The notes: generated by a model not told the origin, from the letters alone. Numbered from the stretch's first letter, positions 1 through 5,579 are shown. The stretch: 10,537 nt of DNA from Candidatus Uhrbacteria bacterium (GCA_013203725.1 JABMPK010000009.1:1-10537), one strand, 5' to 3'. Numbers and translations are program-made.

Positions 1-460
1 CCATTCCAACTGTATCTGTTTTTGGGTTTGGCATCAGTCCCTTTGGTCCCAAGATCTGCGCGATCTTTCCAAGCTTAGGCATCATTGTTGGAGTTGAAAC
101 AGCAACGTCAAAGTCGATGTTTTTCTTCTGAGAGATCTCGTCGATCATCTGAATGTCTCCAATAATATCTGCTCCAGCATCCTTTGCTTCTTGCTCCTTG
201 CCTTCGTCAACGAAGGCAATCACACGCTTTGACTTTCCTGAACCATGAGGAAGTGTAACAGTTCCACGGATCTGCTGGTCTCCCTTTTTAGGATCGATTC
301 CAAGTCGGAAGTGCACCTCTACAGACGCGTCAAACTTTACAGCTGATGTTTCGATTGCAAGTGGTACTGCTTCTTCCTGTGTGTAAACTCGGCCCTTGTC
401 TAGCTTTTCGCTCTGAGCCTTCATTCGTTTTCCGATAACCGGTGTAGCGACTTTTGCCAT
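1..460 (-). CDS. rplA: 50S ribosomal protein L1 (partial, 3' end beyond left edge)
   Basis: L1 forms the mobile L1 stalk of the large subunit, binds 23S rRNA near the E site, and in many bacteria represses its own operon by binding the mRNA. The gene reads leftward from an ATG at 458-460 and shows 153 residues before the window ends, about two thirds of the usual ~230. The N-terminal half-domain (residues 25-70, with FDASVEVHFRLGID) is followed by the second domain and the signature LGPKGLMPNPK at residues 138-147. The glycine usually found just after it is Asp here (PKTDTV). It is the last visible gene of the secE-nusG-rplK-rplA operon, 68 nt after rplK. I see no SD before the ATG. Identification is secure from the signature. 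Confidence 0.96.
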   Translation of the reverse strand, partial: MAKVATPVIGKRMKAQSEKLDKGRVYTQEEAVPLAIETSAVKFDASVEVHFRLGIDPKKGDQQIRGTVTLPHGSGKSKRVIAFVDEGKEQEAKDAGADIIGDIQMIDEISQKKNIDFDVAVSTPTMMPKLGKIAQILGPKGLMPNPKTDTVGM

Positions 461-528
461 ATGTATATGTTAGTGGTTCAAACGTACTATGTCGTACTCC
501 CACGAATTATTATTCTGAGTTTGCTCGT

Positions 529-954
529 TTAGAGCTCTGATTCGATGCCCATCTGACGTGCAGTTCCTGCAACGATTTTGATCGCTGCCTCCATGTCATT
601 GGTATTCAAGTCTGGCATTTTCTTTTCCGCAATCTCTTCTAGTTGAGCGCGTGAAAGTTTACCAACCTTGTTCAAGAGTGGGTTGCTTGAAGCCTTCTTT
701 AGGTTCAAGACCTTCTTGATTAGGGAAGACGTTGGTGGCGTCTTCATGATGAAGTCGAAAGTTCGATCTTCGTAAACACTGATCACAACTGGAACAATGT
801 CTCCACGGCGGTCAGCGGACGCGTTGTTGAACTGTAGACAGAAGTCCTGAATGTTCAATCCGTGCTGACCAAGTGCTGGTCCAACTGGTGGCGCTGGGTT
901 TGCCTGTCCTGCTGGAATTTGTAGTTTGATCTGCGTAAGTAGTTTCTTTGCCAT
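529..954 (-). CDS. rplK: 50S ribosomal protein L11
   Basis: L11 binds the GTPase-associated region of 23S rRNA with the L10/L12 stalk and helps elongation and release factors act. The 141-residue length is standard. The N-terminal domain carries the proline-rich PAGQANPAPPVGPALGQHG stretch (residues 14-32), and the C-terminal RNA-binding domain carries KTPPTSSLIKK (about 71-81) and the closing GTARQMGI. The start MAKKLLTQIKLQIPAG matches the family. It follows nusG after 90 nt, a wide gap for this operon, and the gap holds structure (see 955-1044). There is no SD immediately before this ATG. Confidence 0.98.
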   Translation of the reverse strand: MAKKLLTQIKLQIPAGQANPAPPVGPALGQHGLNIQDFCLQFNNASADRRGDIVPVVISVYEDRTFDFIMKTPPTSSLIKKVLNLKKASSNPLLNKVGKLSRAQLEEIAEKKMPDLNTNDMEAAIKIVAGTARQMGIESEL

Positions 955-1044
955 AAGTCATTTTTTATAGAAGATTCCGCGATGCGGCAACTTCGACTGA
1001 TTAATACCTCCTCACGTCCTTCGTAGCTCTTTGCGAAGAATGGA
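955..1044 (-). promoter_or_regulatory. Structured nusG-rplK intercistronic leader with an orphan SD
   Basis: Read on the minus strand, the gap begins with a hairpin (arms at 1034-1040 and 1017-1023, 7 bp with one G-U pair). A perfect AGGAGGT follows at 1006-1012, about 50 nt before the rplK ATG and so too far to serve it directly. A small GC hairpin (CCGC, loop, GCGG) lies near 981-991, and an A/T-rich TATAAAAAAT run sits just before the start. No ATG, GTG or TTG is at a useful distance behind the AGGAGGT. In E. coli the leader before rplK binds L1 for feedback control; this leader could have that role, but I could not match the L1 site. Confidence 0.35.
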
Positions 1045-1590
1045 TTACAGTGCTGTGACTTGAAGAAAGTCGAGCTCAACTGGAGTCTCGCGGCCGAACA
1101 TGTTAACAAGCACTTTAACTTTTCCTCGCGCTTCGTCAATCTCGTTGACCTTTCCTTCAAAGTTCTTAAACGGACCATCGATAATCTTTACTGCGTCGTT
1201 CACAGCAACATCGATTGTAAACTCTGGCTCGTTAACTCCCATGCGCTTCTGAAGCACGACAACCTCTTCGTCTGAGAGAGGGGTTGGGGTAGTTCCCGTT
1301 CCAATAAATCCTGTTACGTTTGGTGTGTTACGCACAACGTACCAAGAGTCGTCGTCTACGACCATTTCGATAAGTACATAGCCGGGGTAGATCTTTTCTT
1401 CCACGACTTTGCGTTTTCCGTTTCTAATTTTGATCTTCTTCTCCTTCGGAATTAGGATGTTGAAGATTTTTTCCTCCATGTCCATCGAATCTGTGCGCTG
1501 TTCAAGGTTATTTTTCACATTCTCCTCGTAACCGGAGTATGTGTGAATAGCGTACCATCGACGTCCAAGGTTGGCGGTTTGTTTAGCCAT
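1045..1590 (-). CDS. nusG: Transcription termination/antitermination factor NusG
   Basis: NusG binds the RNA polymerase clamp, raises processivity, and couples transcription to ribosomes or Rho. The 181 residues fit the family. The NGN domain spans about residues 10-118, with the typical RRWYAIHTYSGYEENVKNNL opening (10-29) and YPGYVLIEM (68-76). The KOW domain is at about 128-178, with VKIIDGPFKNFEGKV (134-148) and a closing VELDFLQV. It lies 34 nt after secE and 90 nt before rplK, the usual order. The start ATG at 1588-1590 gives the expected short N-terminus; there is no SD. Confidence 0.98.
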   Translation of the reverse strand: MAKQTANLGRRWYAIHTYSGYEENVKNNLEQRTDSMDMEEKIFNILIPKEKKIKIRNGKRKVVEEKIYPGYVLIEMVVDDDSWYVVRNTPNVTGFIGTGTTPTPLSDEEVVVLQKRMGVNEPEFTIDVAVNDAVKIIDGPFKNFEGKVNEIDEARGKVKVLVNMFGRETPVELDFLQVTAL

Positions 1591-1624
1591 ACATTGGGGT
1601 TAGGGAAAGAACGATTCGAATTAA

Positions 1625-1816
1625 CTAAACGACGAGTTTGAGTAACGTCGTAAATACGTAGTCTAGGCCTCCAAAGAAGGCTGCGACTATGATGGTGATA
1701 ATAATCACCAATGCAGAGTAACGGAATGTCTCCTGACGCGTTGGCCAAGTGATTTTTCGTCCCTCCTCAACTGATCCGCGGAAATATTCCGTGGCCGCTT
1801 TTATGATGTTTGCCAT
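1625..1816 (-). CDS. secE: Preprotein translocase subunit SecE
   Basis: SecE clamps the two halves of SecY in the SecYEG export channel. The protein is 63 residues, the single-span form found in most bacteria outside the enterics. It has an amphipathic N-terminal helix with the conserved EEGRKITWPTRQET (residues 17-30) and one membrane span at about 34-58. An upstream in-frame ATG at 1912 would add 32 residues, but that stretch lies inside the repeat-rich leader (1822-1888) and has no SecE-like sequence, so I use the ATG at 1814-1816. It is the first gene of the operon served by the promoter at 1937-1965. Confidence 0.96.
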   Translation of the reverse strand: MANIIKAATEYFRGSVEEGRKITWPTRQETFRYSALVIIITIIVAAFFGGLDYVFTTLLKLVV

Positions 1817-1821
1817 AATGT

Positions 1822-1888
1822 GAATTGGGAATGGGGAATAGCGAATTGGGAGATATTGGACCTCTCGATTCTGTATTCTGTATTCCAT
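1822..1888. repeat. Two inverted arrays of 7-base tandem repeats in the secE leader
   Basis: Four head-to-tail heptamers of the form GAATNNN run from 1822 to 1849 (GAATTGG, GAATGGG, GAATAGC, GAATTGG). After an 18-base spacer the opposite form follows at 1868-1888 (ATTCTGT, ATTCTGT, ATTCCAT). GAAT at 1829, 1836 and 1843 can pair with ATTC at 1882, 1875 and 1868, and the spacer extends the inner stem (1843-1852 with 1862-1871), making an imperfect hairpin of about 24 pairs. Several pairs are G-U on the plus strand, so a plus-strand RNA would fold better than the secE leader RNA. This recalls the heptanucleotide STRR repeats of cyanobacteria, but no relationship is claimed. Confidence 0.7.
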
Positions 1889-1901
1889 TTTCTTTGTATC
1901 T

Positions 1902-1923
1902 AAAAACCCCACCGTGGATGGGG
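1902..1923 (-). terminator. Terminator-like hairpin at the 5' end of the secE-nusG operon
   Basis: On the minus strand the arms CCCCATC (1917-1923) and GGTGGGG (1907-1913) enclose a CAC loop, giving 7 bp with one G-U pair, followed at once by five U (1902-1906). This has the form of an intrinsic terminator but starts only about 8 nt after the predicted transcription start of the secE promoter. No minus-strand gene lies upstream that would need it: gyrB already ends at the terminator at 3493-3523. It may be an attenuator or a 5'-stabilising hairpin. Confidence 0.5.
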
Positions 1924-1936
1924 AGCTTTCGGGGCT

Positions 1937-1965
1937 ATTCTAGGACAAATAGGGGAAAAAGTCAA
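1937..1965 (-). promoter_or_regulatory. Sigma-70-type promoter of secE-nusG-rplK-rplA
   Basis: Minus strand: -35 TTGACT (1960-1965), a 17-base spacer, and -10 TAGAAT (1937-1942), each 5 of 6 to consensus. The predicted start is near 1929-1930, giving a leader of about 114 nt before secE that contains the hairpin at 1902-1923 and the heptamer arrays. Confidence 0.8.
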
Positions 1966-2013
1966 ATGGTGTGGGCTGTGGAGCGATTGTCGACTATATT
2001 GAGCAATTTTCCT

Positions 2014-2030
2014 GCTAATTTTAGCTAAAA
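2014..2030. promoter_or_regulatory. Overlapping palindromes just upstream of the 2090 promoter
   Basis: GCTAA-TT-TTAGC (2014-2025) overlaps the perfect 12-base palindrome TTTTAGCTAAAA (2019-2030). Seen another way, GCTAA is repeated directly at 2014 and 2024, one helical turn apart. The element ends 3 bases before the -35 box at 2034, a common position for an operator or activator site. The role is inferred from position only. Confidence 0.35.
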
Positions 2031-2033
2031 CGC

Positions 2034-2061
2034 TTGACATCGAGTGCATTTATGATATTCT
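2034..2061 (+). promoter_or_regulatory. Promoter of the 2090 gene
   Basis: Perfect -35 TTGACA (2034-2039), 16-base spacer, -10 TATTCT (2056-2061, 4 of 6). The start would fall near 2068, giving a leader of about 22 nt that carries an SD. It diverges from the secE promoter, with about 70 bases between the two -35 boxes. Confidence 0.65.
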
Positions 2062-2089
2062 CACAGCGTTCACAAAAAGGAGAACAAAA

Positions 2090-2608
2090 GTGAAACCTGA
2101 ACCTATCATTGATGTGCTGCTACAAGAAATCGTGTGTCATTCCTCGGAGCAGTTGGAGCCTGCACGCAAAAGGGTGTGGGCTGGTGTTGATAGTGTGTGT
2201 AGAGCGATGAAGTCGGAGATGGTCTTTGGATTCCTGTCATCGACTCCTCAGAAGATCTCGACGGATGACGCTGTAGGGCCTTCCAGGTTCGGCGCCGTGA
2301 TCAAGATCGTGGTTGGGAATTTTGGCTGGGAGGTTCGTAACCTTGGAACCGGTCTCCTGATCACACCAGAGCCTGGTTCAGGCGGCTATGAGATGCGCGT
2401 TCTGATGGACGTCTTGTCTTGTCAGAAGACATACTTCGCAGAAGGCGGAGAGTTCCTGGTGGAGATTCCAGGTGACCCGCAGGTGATCCGGATCCTGGGC
2501 GTTCGTTACGAGTTGACTCGCACGAAAGAGAGCTTGCTCATTCGCAACCTGTCAGAGCCGGGCGGACCGATTCTGGCCGAGCTGTTCGCAGTTCTCGCAA
2601 ACTTCTAG
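2090..2608 (+). CDS. Uncharacterised protein, first member of a three-gene family
   Basis: I do not recognise this 172-residue protein. It starts with GTG, preceded by GGAG (2079-2082) at 7 nt, a better SD than any housekeeping gene here has. There is no signal peptide or membrane span. The N-terminal ~45 residues look helical and the rest alternates short beta-like stretches. A 12-residue pattern [WY]-E-[VL]-x6-L-L-I occurs twice (80-91 and 140-151). After the second copy comes GP-x-L-x-E at about 159-164. The same motif recurs in the 2760 and 3023 products. The gene has its own promoter and terminator, so it is a complete one-gene unit. Its GC content looks higher than that of its flanks, which may indicate transfer. 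No function is claimed. Confidence 0.8.
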   Translation: MKPEPIIDVLLQEIVCHSSEQLEPARKRVWAGVDSVCRAMKSEMVFGFLSSTPQKISTDDAVGPSRFGAVIKIVVGNFGWEVRNLGTGLLITPEPGSGGYEMRVLMDVLSCQKTYFAEGGEFLVEIPGDPQVIRILGVRYELTRTKESLLIRNLSEPGGPILAELFAVLANF

Positions 2609-2609
2609 T

Positions 2610-2643
2610 CCTTCTGGGTAGCCCCCAGGAGGGCGTTTTTTTT
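2610..2643 (+). terminator. Intrinsic terminator after the 2090 gene
   Basis: A 9-bp stem (CCTTCTGGG at 2610-2618 with CCCAGGAGG at 2624-2632, one G-U pair) has a 5-base loop and is followed by eight T (2636-2643). It starts 2 nt after the stop codon. Confidence 0.9.
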
Positions 2644-2675
2644 ATTCAGGACGAGCCGGATCGTGTGCGATATGA

Positions 2676-2704
2676 TTGACAGATCGACCGTGATCCGCTA
2701 TCGT
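2676..2704 (+). promoter_or_regulatory. Promoter of the 2760-3023 gene pair
   Basis: Perfect -35 TTGACA (2676-2681), 17-base spacer, -10 TATCGT (2699-2704, 4 of 6). It lies 33 bases after the previous terminator, so the pair is a second independent unit. The predicted start near 2711 puts the hairpin at 2714-2730 at the very 5' end of the mRNA. Confidence 0.6.
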
Positions 2705-2713
2705 CACATCGTT

Positions 2714-2730
2714 TTCACCGTTACGGTGAA
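2714..2730 (+). promoter_or_regulatory. Perfect hairpin in the 5' leader of the 2760 gene
   Basis: TTCACCG (2714-2720), loop TTA, CGGTGAA (2724-2730): 7 bp without mismatch, about 18 nt before the SD. No U run follows, so it is not a terminator. It may stabilise the mRNA 5' end, or, as DNA, be an operator overlapping the start site. Confidence 0.4.
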
Positions 2731-2759
2731 GCGAAGATTTCAACTGAGAAGGAGACGGC

Positions 2760-3026
2760 ATGGCGCAAGCCGATGTTGACGTGGATGAGCCGAAGACGAT
2801 TCTGGATTTGCTGTGGATGCCGCGCGAAGAAGGGGATGCGCAGCGGCTGACGGCAGCGATCATCCGCATGAAGAAGAGGCGGAAAGACAAGCTTCAGACT
2901 TCGTTCAGCTTTGAGGTGGGCCCGGAGAGCGTCACGTTCAGCTTCCTTGGCACGCGTTACGAGGTTGCATGTTTGGACGGTGTCTTGCGGATCAAGTCTC
3001 TTGCATTCATTGCGAGTCGACTGTGA
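2760..3026 (+). CDS. Uncharacterised small protein, second member of the family
   Basis: This 88-residue protein is unknown to me. The ATG follows AAGGAG (2749-2754) at 5 nt, a strong SD. The N-terminal half is charged and helical, with a basic patch RMKKRRKDK (36-44). The C-terminal half is beta-like: FEVGPESVTFSFLGTRYEV (51-69). LGTRYEV parallels LGVRYEL in the 2090 product, and the 12-residue pattern Y-E-V-x6-L-x-I is at 67-78. The protein stops soon after and lacks the GP-x-[hydrophobic]-x-E tail of the other two, so it is a short version. Its TGA overlaps the GTG of the next gene (GTGA at 3023-3026), suggesting translational coupling. It is probably cytoplasmic: no signal peptide or membrane span is seen. 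Confidence 0.72.
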   Translation: MAQADVDVDEPKTILDLLWMPREEGDAQRLTAAIIRMKKRRKDKLQTSFSFEVGPESVTFSFLGTRYEVACLDGVLRIKSLAFIASRL

Positions 3027-3451
3027 AGGGCTATGCAGGCAAGCCATCGGGGAGTGACGGGATTGCGTACTTGATGAAGATCTTGTCCAATCACAAGGGG
3101 CTTGCAGGCGTGCGGCTTGCATGGGTACCGACCCCGATTGACCTCATGTGTCGCCACTACGAAGGTGGCTTGACCGACGACACCGTGGCAGACACTGCAT
3201 GTCATGTGCGTGACGTTCGCGCCATCAACGCGATGCTTGATAGAAGGGGGTTTACGGTCTGCGCAACGGAGGCTATTCGACTGCGTGCAGATGGAATTTG
3301 CGACGAAGCTAATCTGCGTGGCATGCATTACCAGATTGGAAGTGAATCGCACGGATTCCACGTGGAATGGGAGGGAGACGAGCTGGCCATCTGGGGACAC
3401 GATGGTCACGTGTTCGGGCCCAGTTTCCTCGAAGCCATCAGCACTCTCTAG
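3023..3451 (+). CDS. Uncharacterised protein, third member of the family
   Basis: This 142-residue protein is unknown to me. I choose the GTG at 3023 because it overlaps the preceding stop by 4 nt, a usual coupling arrangement. An in-frame ATG at 2969 would add 18 residues and overlap the previous gene by 58 nt; a weak GAGG precedes it, so it cannot be excluded. The C-terminus carries the family pattern F-H-V-x6-L-A-I at 112-123, then GPSFLEAISTL (132-142), which aligns position for position with GPILAELFAVL of the 2090 product (identical G, P, E and last L). Four cysteines (43, 60, 80, 93) do not form an obvious metal site. The rest, 1-105, resembles neither sister clearly. The gene is followed by a palindrome and a terminator. 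Confidence 0.72.
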   Translation: MKGYAGKPSGSDGIAYLMKILSNHKGLAGVRLAWVPTPIDLMCRHYEGGLTDDTVADTACHVRDVRAINAMLDRRGFTVCATEAIRLRADGICDEANLRGMHYQIGSESHGFHVEWEGDELAIWGHDGHVFGPSFLEAISTL

Positions 3452-3455
3452 AAGC

Positions 3456-3475
3456 GGACAGGTCGCGACCTGTCC
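3456..3475. repeat. Perfect 20-base palindrome, possible REP-like dispersed repeat
   Basis: GGACAGGTCG is followed directly by its reverse complement, 4 nt after the stop of the 3023 gene. It has no U run and no loop, so it is not a terminator, and a true terminator follows at 3493. The right flank CCTACG and the core resemble short palindromic repeats (GTAGGGACAGG... type) that I recall as scattered in many bacterial genomes; that likeness is from memory and untested. The left arm would be partly lost. Confidence 0.5.
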
Positions 3476-3492
3476 CTACGCCAAAACGAAAA

Positions 3493-3523
3493 GCCCACAC
3501 CGACTGGTGCAGGGCCTTTTTTT
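3493..3523. terminator. Bidirectional terminator between the island and gyrB
   Basis: GCCC (3493-3496) and CACC (3498-3501) pair with GGTG (3506-3509) and GGGC (3512-3515) around a GACT loop, with a small internal loop. Seven T follow on the plus strand (3517-3523). On the minus strand the hairpin is followed by CTTTTCGTTTT. It therefore serves both the plus-strand island and minus-strand gyrB. The gyrB stop codon (3522-3524) lies in the T run. Confidence 0.85.
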
Positions 3524-5579
3524 ATATGTCCAAGTTCTTTACGCTCTTTGCGTGTGTGCTTATGAAGTGTTTTCTGGGCGCAACATCTGTGCCCATCAAT
3601 GTGTCAAACACTACATCCGCCTTCGCTGCGTCATTGATTGTTACCAACTTCATGACACGGTTTGCTGGGTTCATGGTTGTTTCCCAAAGCTGGTCTGGGT
3701 TCATTTCTCCAAGTCCTTTGTATCGCTGAAGGTTCACTTTGCGTCCACCTTCTGCCACAACAATCTCGCCACCCGTTTCTTCATCGATCATCACTGTTGT
3801 CTTTACAGGCTCAGAACCTTTCGCCGGCTTGATCATGCGTGCGACAATCTTATCTTTGTCCTCGTCTGTAAAGGCATACTCGACTGCTTTACCAACCTGA
3901 ACTCTATATAGCGGAGGTTGTGCAATGAATAAGTGGCCTTGTCGGATAAGCTCCGGGAAGTAGCGGAAGAACAGTGTGAGTAGAAGCGTTCTAATGTGCG
4001 CTCCATCAACGTCCGCGTCAGTCATGATGATGATTCGTCCATATCGCAACTTGTCCATGTGGATGTCGTCACCGATTCCAGTTCCTAGTGCTATTACGAG
4101 AGACTTTACTTCGTTGTTTGTGAGCATCTTGTCCAGACGTGCACGTTCAACGTTCAAGATTTTTCCACGTAACGGTAGGATCGCCTGAAATTCTCGTTCG
4201 CGTCCTTGCTTTGCAGAACCTCCAGCCGAGTCTCCCTCAACAATGTATAGCTCAGACTTTGAAGGGTCGCGACTAGAACAATCAGCAAGTTTTCCAGGAA
4301 GCGTGAGTCCTTCAAGCGCACCTTTGCGCAAGATAGTGTCGCGAGCTGCTCGTGCGGCCATTCGGGCGCGCGACGCTAGCAGCGACTTTTCAAGAATCGA
4401 GGTTGCGTCTCTTGGATGTTCTTCAAGGAATGTCTTGAGCGCATCTGCAAAAACACTTTCGGTTGCTCCTCGCGCTTCAGGGTTTCCAAGCTTTGCTTTT
4501 GTTTGACCTTCAAACTGAGGTTCGGCGATACGCAACGACACCACTGACGTCAAACCTTCTCGAACGTCATCTCCAGTCAAGTTCGCGTCCTTTTCCTTAA
4601 TATGTCCTTTCTCGCGTCCGTAAGTATTCAATACTCGGGTTAACGCAGTCTTGAATCCTGCAAGATGTGTTCCACCTTCTGGGTTCAAGATATTGTTTGT
4701 AAAGCAATGTACGTTTTCGTGGAATTCTTCTGTGTACTGCATCGCGATCTCAACCTCAACGTCACCAGATGTTTTTACAACGTGCAGAATGTTGTCGTGC
4801 TTTGGCTTCTTGCCAAAGTTTAAGTGACGAACAAACGACGATACTCCTCCTTCAAAATAAAATGCATACTCAGTCGACACGTCTTTCTTGCGTTCGTCTA
4901 CGAGTATAAGTTTTATATTTCGTGTCAGATACGCGTGTTGGCGTAGTCGATCACGAATTGTATCGATATTGTATTCTGTCGTTTCAAAGATCGATCCATC
5001 TGCCTTGAAGGCGATAGTGGTTCCAGTATCCTTTGCTTTGCCTGTTGGCTTCAACTTATTCTGAGGCTTTCCGATTTTGTAGTCTTGGTGATAAAGCTGT
5101 CCACCACGTCGCACTTCTACCCACAGGTCTTCAGAGAGTGCGTTTACAACTGATACTCCAACTCCGTGCAAACCTCCAGAAACCTTGTATCCGGATTCAT
5201 CGCCTCCAAATTTTCCACCGGCGTGCAGCTTTGTAAGCACGAGCTCGACTGCGGATATTTTGTACTGGGGATGATTATCCACAGGGATTCCACGACCATT
5301 GTCTGTAACACTTGCCCAACCATCTGGGAGCAACTTAATAGTAACCGTGTCAGCATGACCGGCCATTGCTTCGTCGATTGAGTTGTCCACCACTTCCCAA
5401 ATAAGGTGGTGCAATCCGGACTCTCCGGTTGACCCGATGTACATTCCTGGACGCTTACGAACAGGGTCGAGTCCTTCCAGAACTTGAATCTGTGCAGCGC
5501 CATATTCTCCTTTAACAGCAGCTTTATTGGCCGCAGGTTTCTTTGTCGTTGTCTTTTTTTCCGGTTTCTTTGGAGGCAT
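3522..5579 (-). CDS. gyrB: DNA gyrase subunit B
   Basis: GyrB is the ATPase half of gyrase (A2B2), which adds negative supercoils. From the ATG at 5577-5579 it has 685 residues. The GHKL ATPase domain holds EVVDNSIDEA (62-71, with catalytic Glu62 and Mg-binding Asn66), DNGRGIP (93-99) and GGLHGVG (135-141). The transducer is at about 230-400. Toprim motifs are EGDSAGG (448-454), PLRGKILNVE (469-478) and DADVDGAHI (521-529), followed by QRYKGLGEMN (618-627). A longer frame from 5639 is rejected because a good promoter lies inside the extra stretch. Residues 1-23 are a Lys/Thr/Ala-rich extension before the usual start. GyrB rather than ParE is supported by overall likeness, not by a decisive residue. 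gyrA is not in the window. Confidence 0.95.
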   Translation of the reverse strand: MPPKKPEKKTTTKKPAANKAAVKGEYGAAQIQVLEGLDPVRKRPGMYIGSTGESGLHHLIWEVVDNSIDEAMAGHADTVTIKLLPDGWASVTDNGRGIPVDNHPQYKISAVELVLTKLHAGGKFGGDESGYKVSGGLHGVGVSVVNALSEDLWVEVRRGGQLYHQDYKIGKPQNKLKPTGKAKDTGTTIAFKADGSIFETTEYNIDTIRDRLRQHAYLTRNIKLILVDERKKDVSTEYAFYFEGGVSSFVRHLNFGKKPKHDNILHVVKTSGDVEVEIAMQYTEEFHENVHCFTNNILNPEGGTHLAGFKTALTRVLNTYGREKGHIKEKDANLTGDDVREGLTSVVSLRIAEPQFEGQTKAKLGNPEARGATESVFADALKTFLEEHPRDATSILEKSLLASRARMAARAARDTILRKGALEGLTLPGKLADCSSRDPSKSELYIVEGDSAGGSAKQGREREFQAILPLRGKILNVERARLDKMLTNNEVKSLVIALGTGIGDDIHMDKLRYGRIIIMTDADVDGAHIRTLLLTLFFRYFPELIRQGHLFIAQPPLYRVQVGKAVEYAFTDEDKDKIVARMIKPAKGSEPVKTTVMIDEETGGEIVVAEGGRKVNLQRYKGLGEMNPDQLWETTMNPANRVMKLVTINDAAKADVVFDTLMGTDVAPRKHFISTHAKSVKNLDI

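Noticed and set aside
958..1004. Leader peptide from the ATT behind the orphan SD before rplK
   Set aside because: ATT is only 1 nt from AGGAGG, too close, and a 15-codon open frame is expected by chance. Kept only as a possibility in the findings.
855..1178. Minus-strand 107-codon frame across rplK and nusG
   Set aside because: It overlaps the ends of two certain genes in another frame and has no domain-like sequence.
1822..1888. CRISPR-like array
   Set aside because: Units are 7 bases with no spacers and no cas genes; it is a simple tandem repeat.
1817..1912. Upstream ATG at 1912 for secE
   Set aside because: The extra 32 codons are the heptamer-repeat leader; the SecE family begins at the ATG at 1816.
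1960..2030. tRNA-Trp, often found upstream of secE
   Set aside because: No cloverleaf, T-loop or acceptor pairing could be found here on either strand.
2760..3451. A single protein split by a sequencing frameshift (2760 plus 3023 genes)
   Set aside because: The first product already ends with its own family motif and the second carries another full copy, so they read as two tandem members; the GTGA overlap is normal coupling.
3204..3911. Long plus-strand frame (235 codons) crossing the end of the island into gyrB
   Set aside because: It runs antisense to gyrB and across a terminator, with Cys/His-rich, unstructured translation and no SD; gyrB and the 3023 gene explain the DNA.
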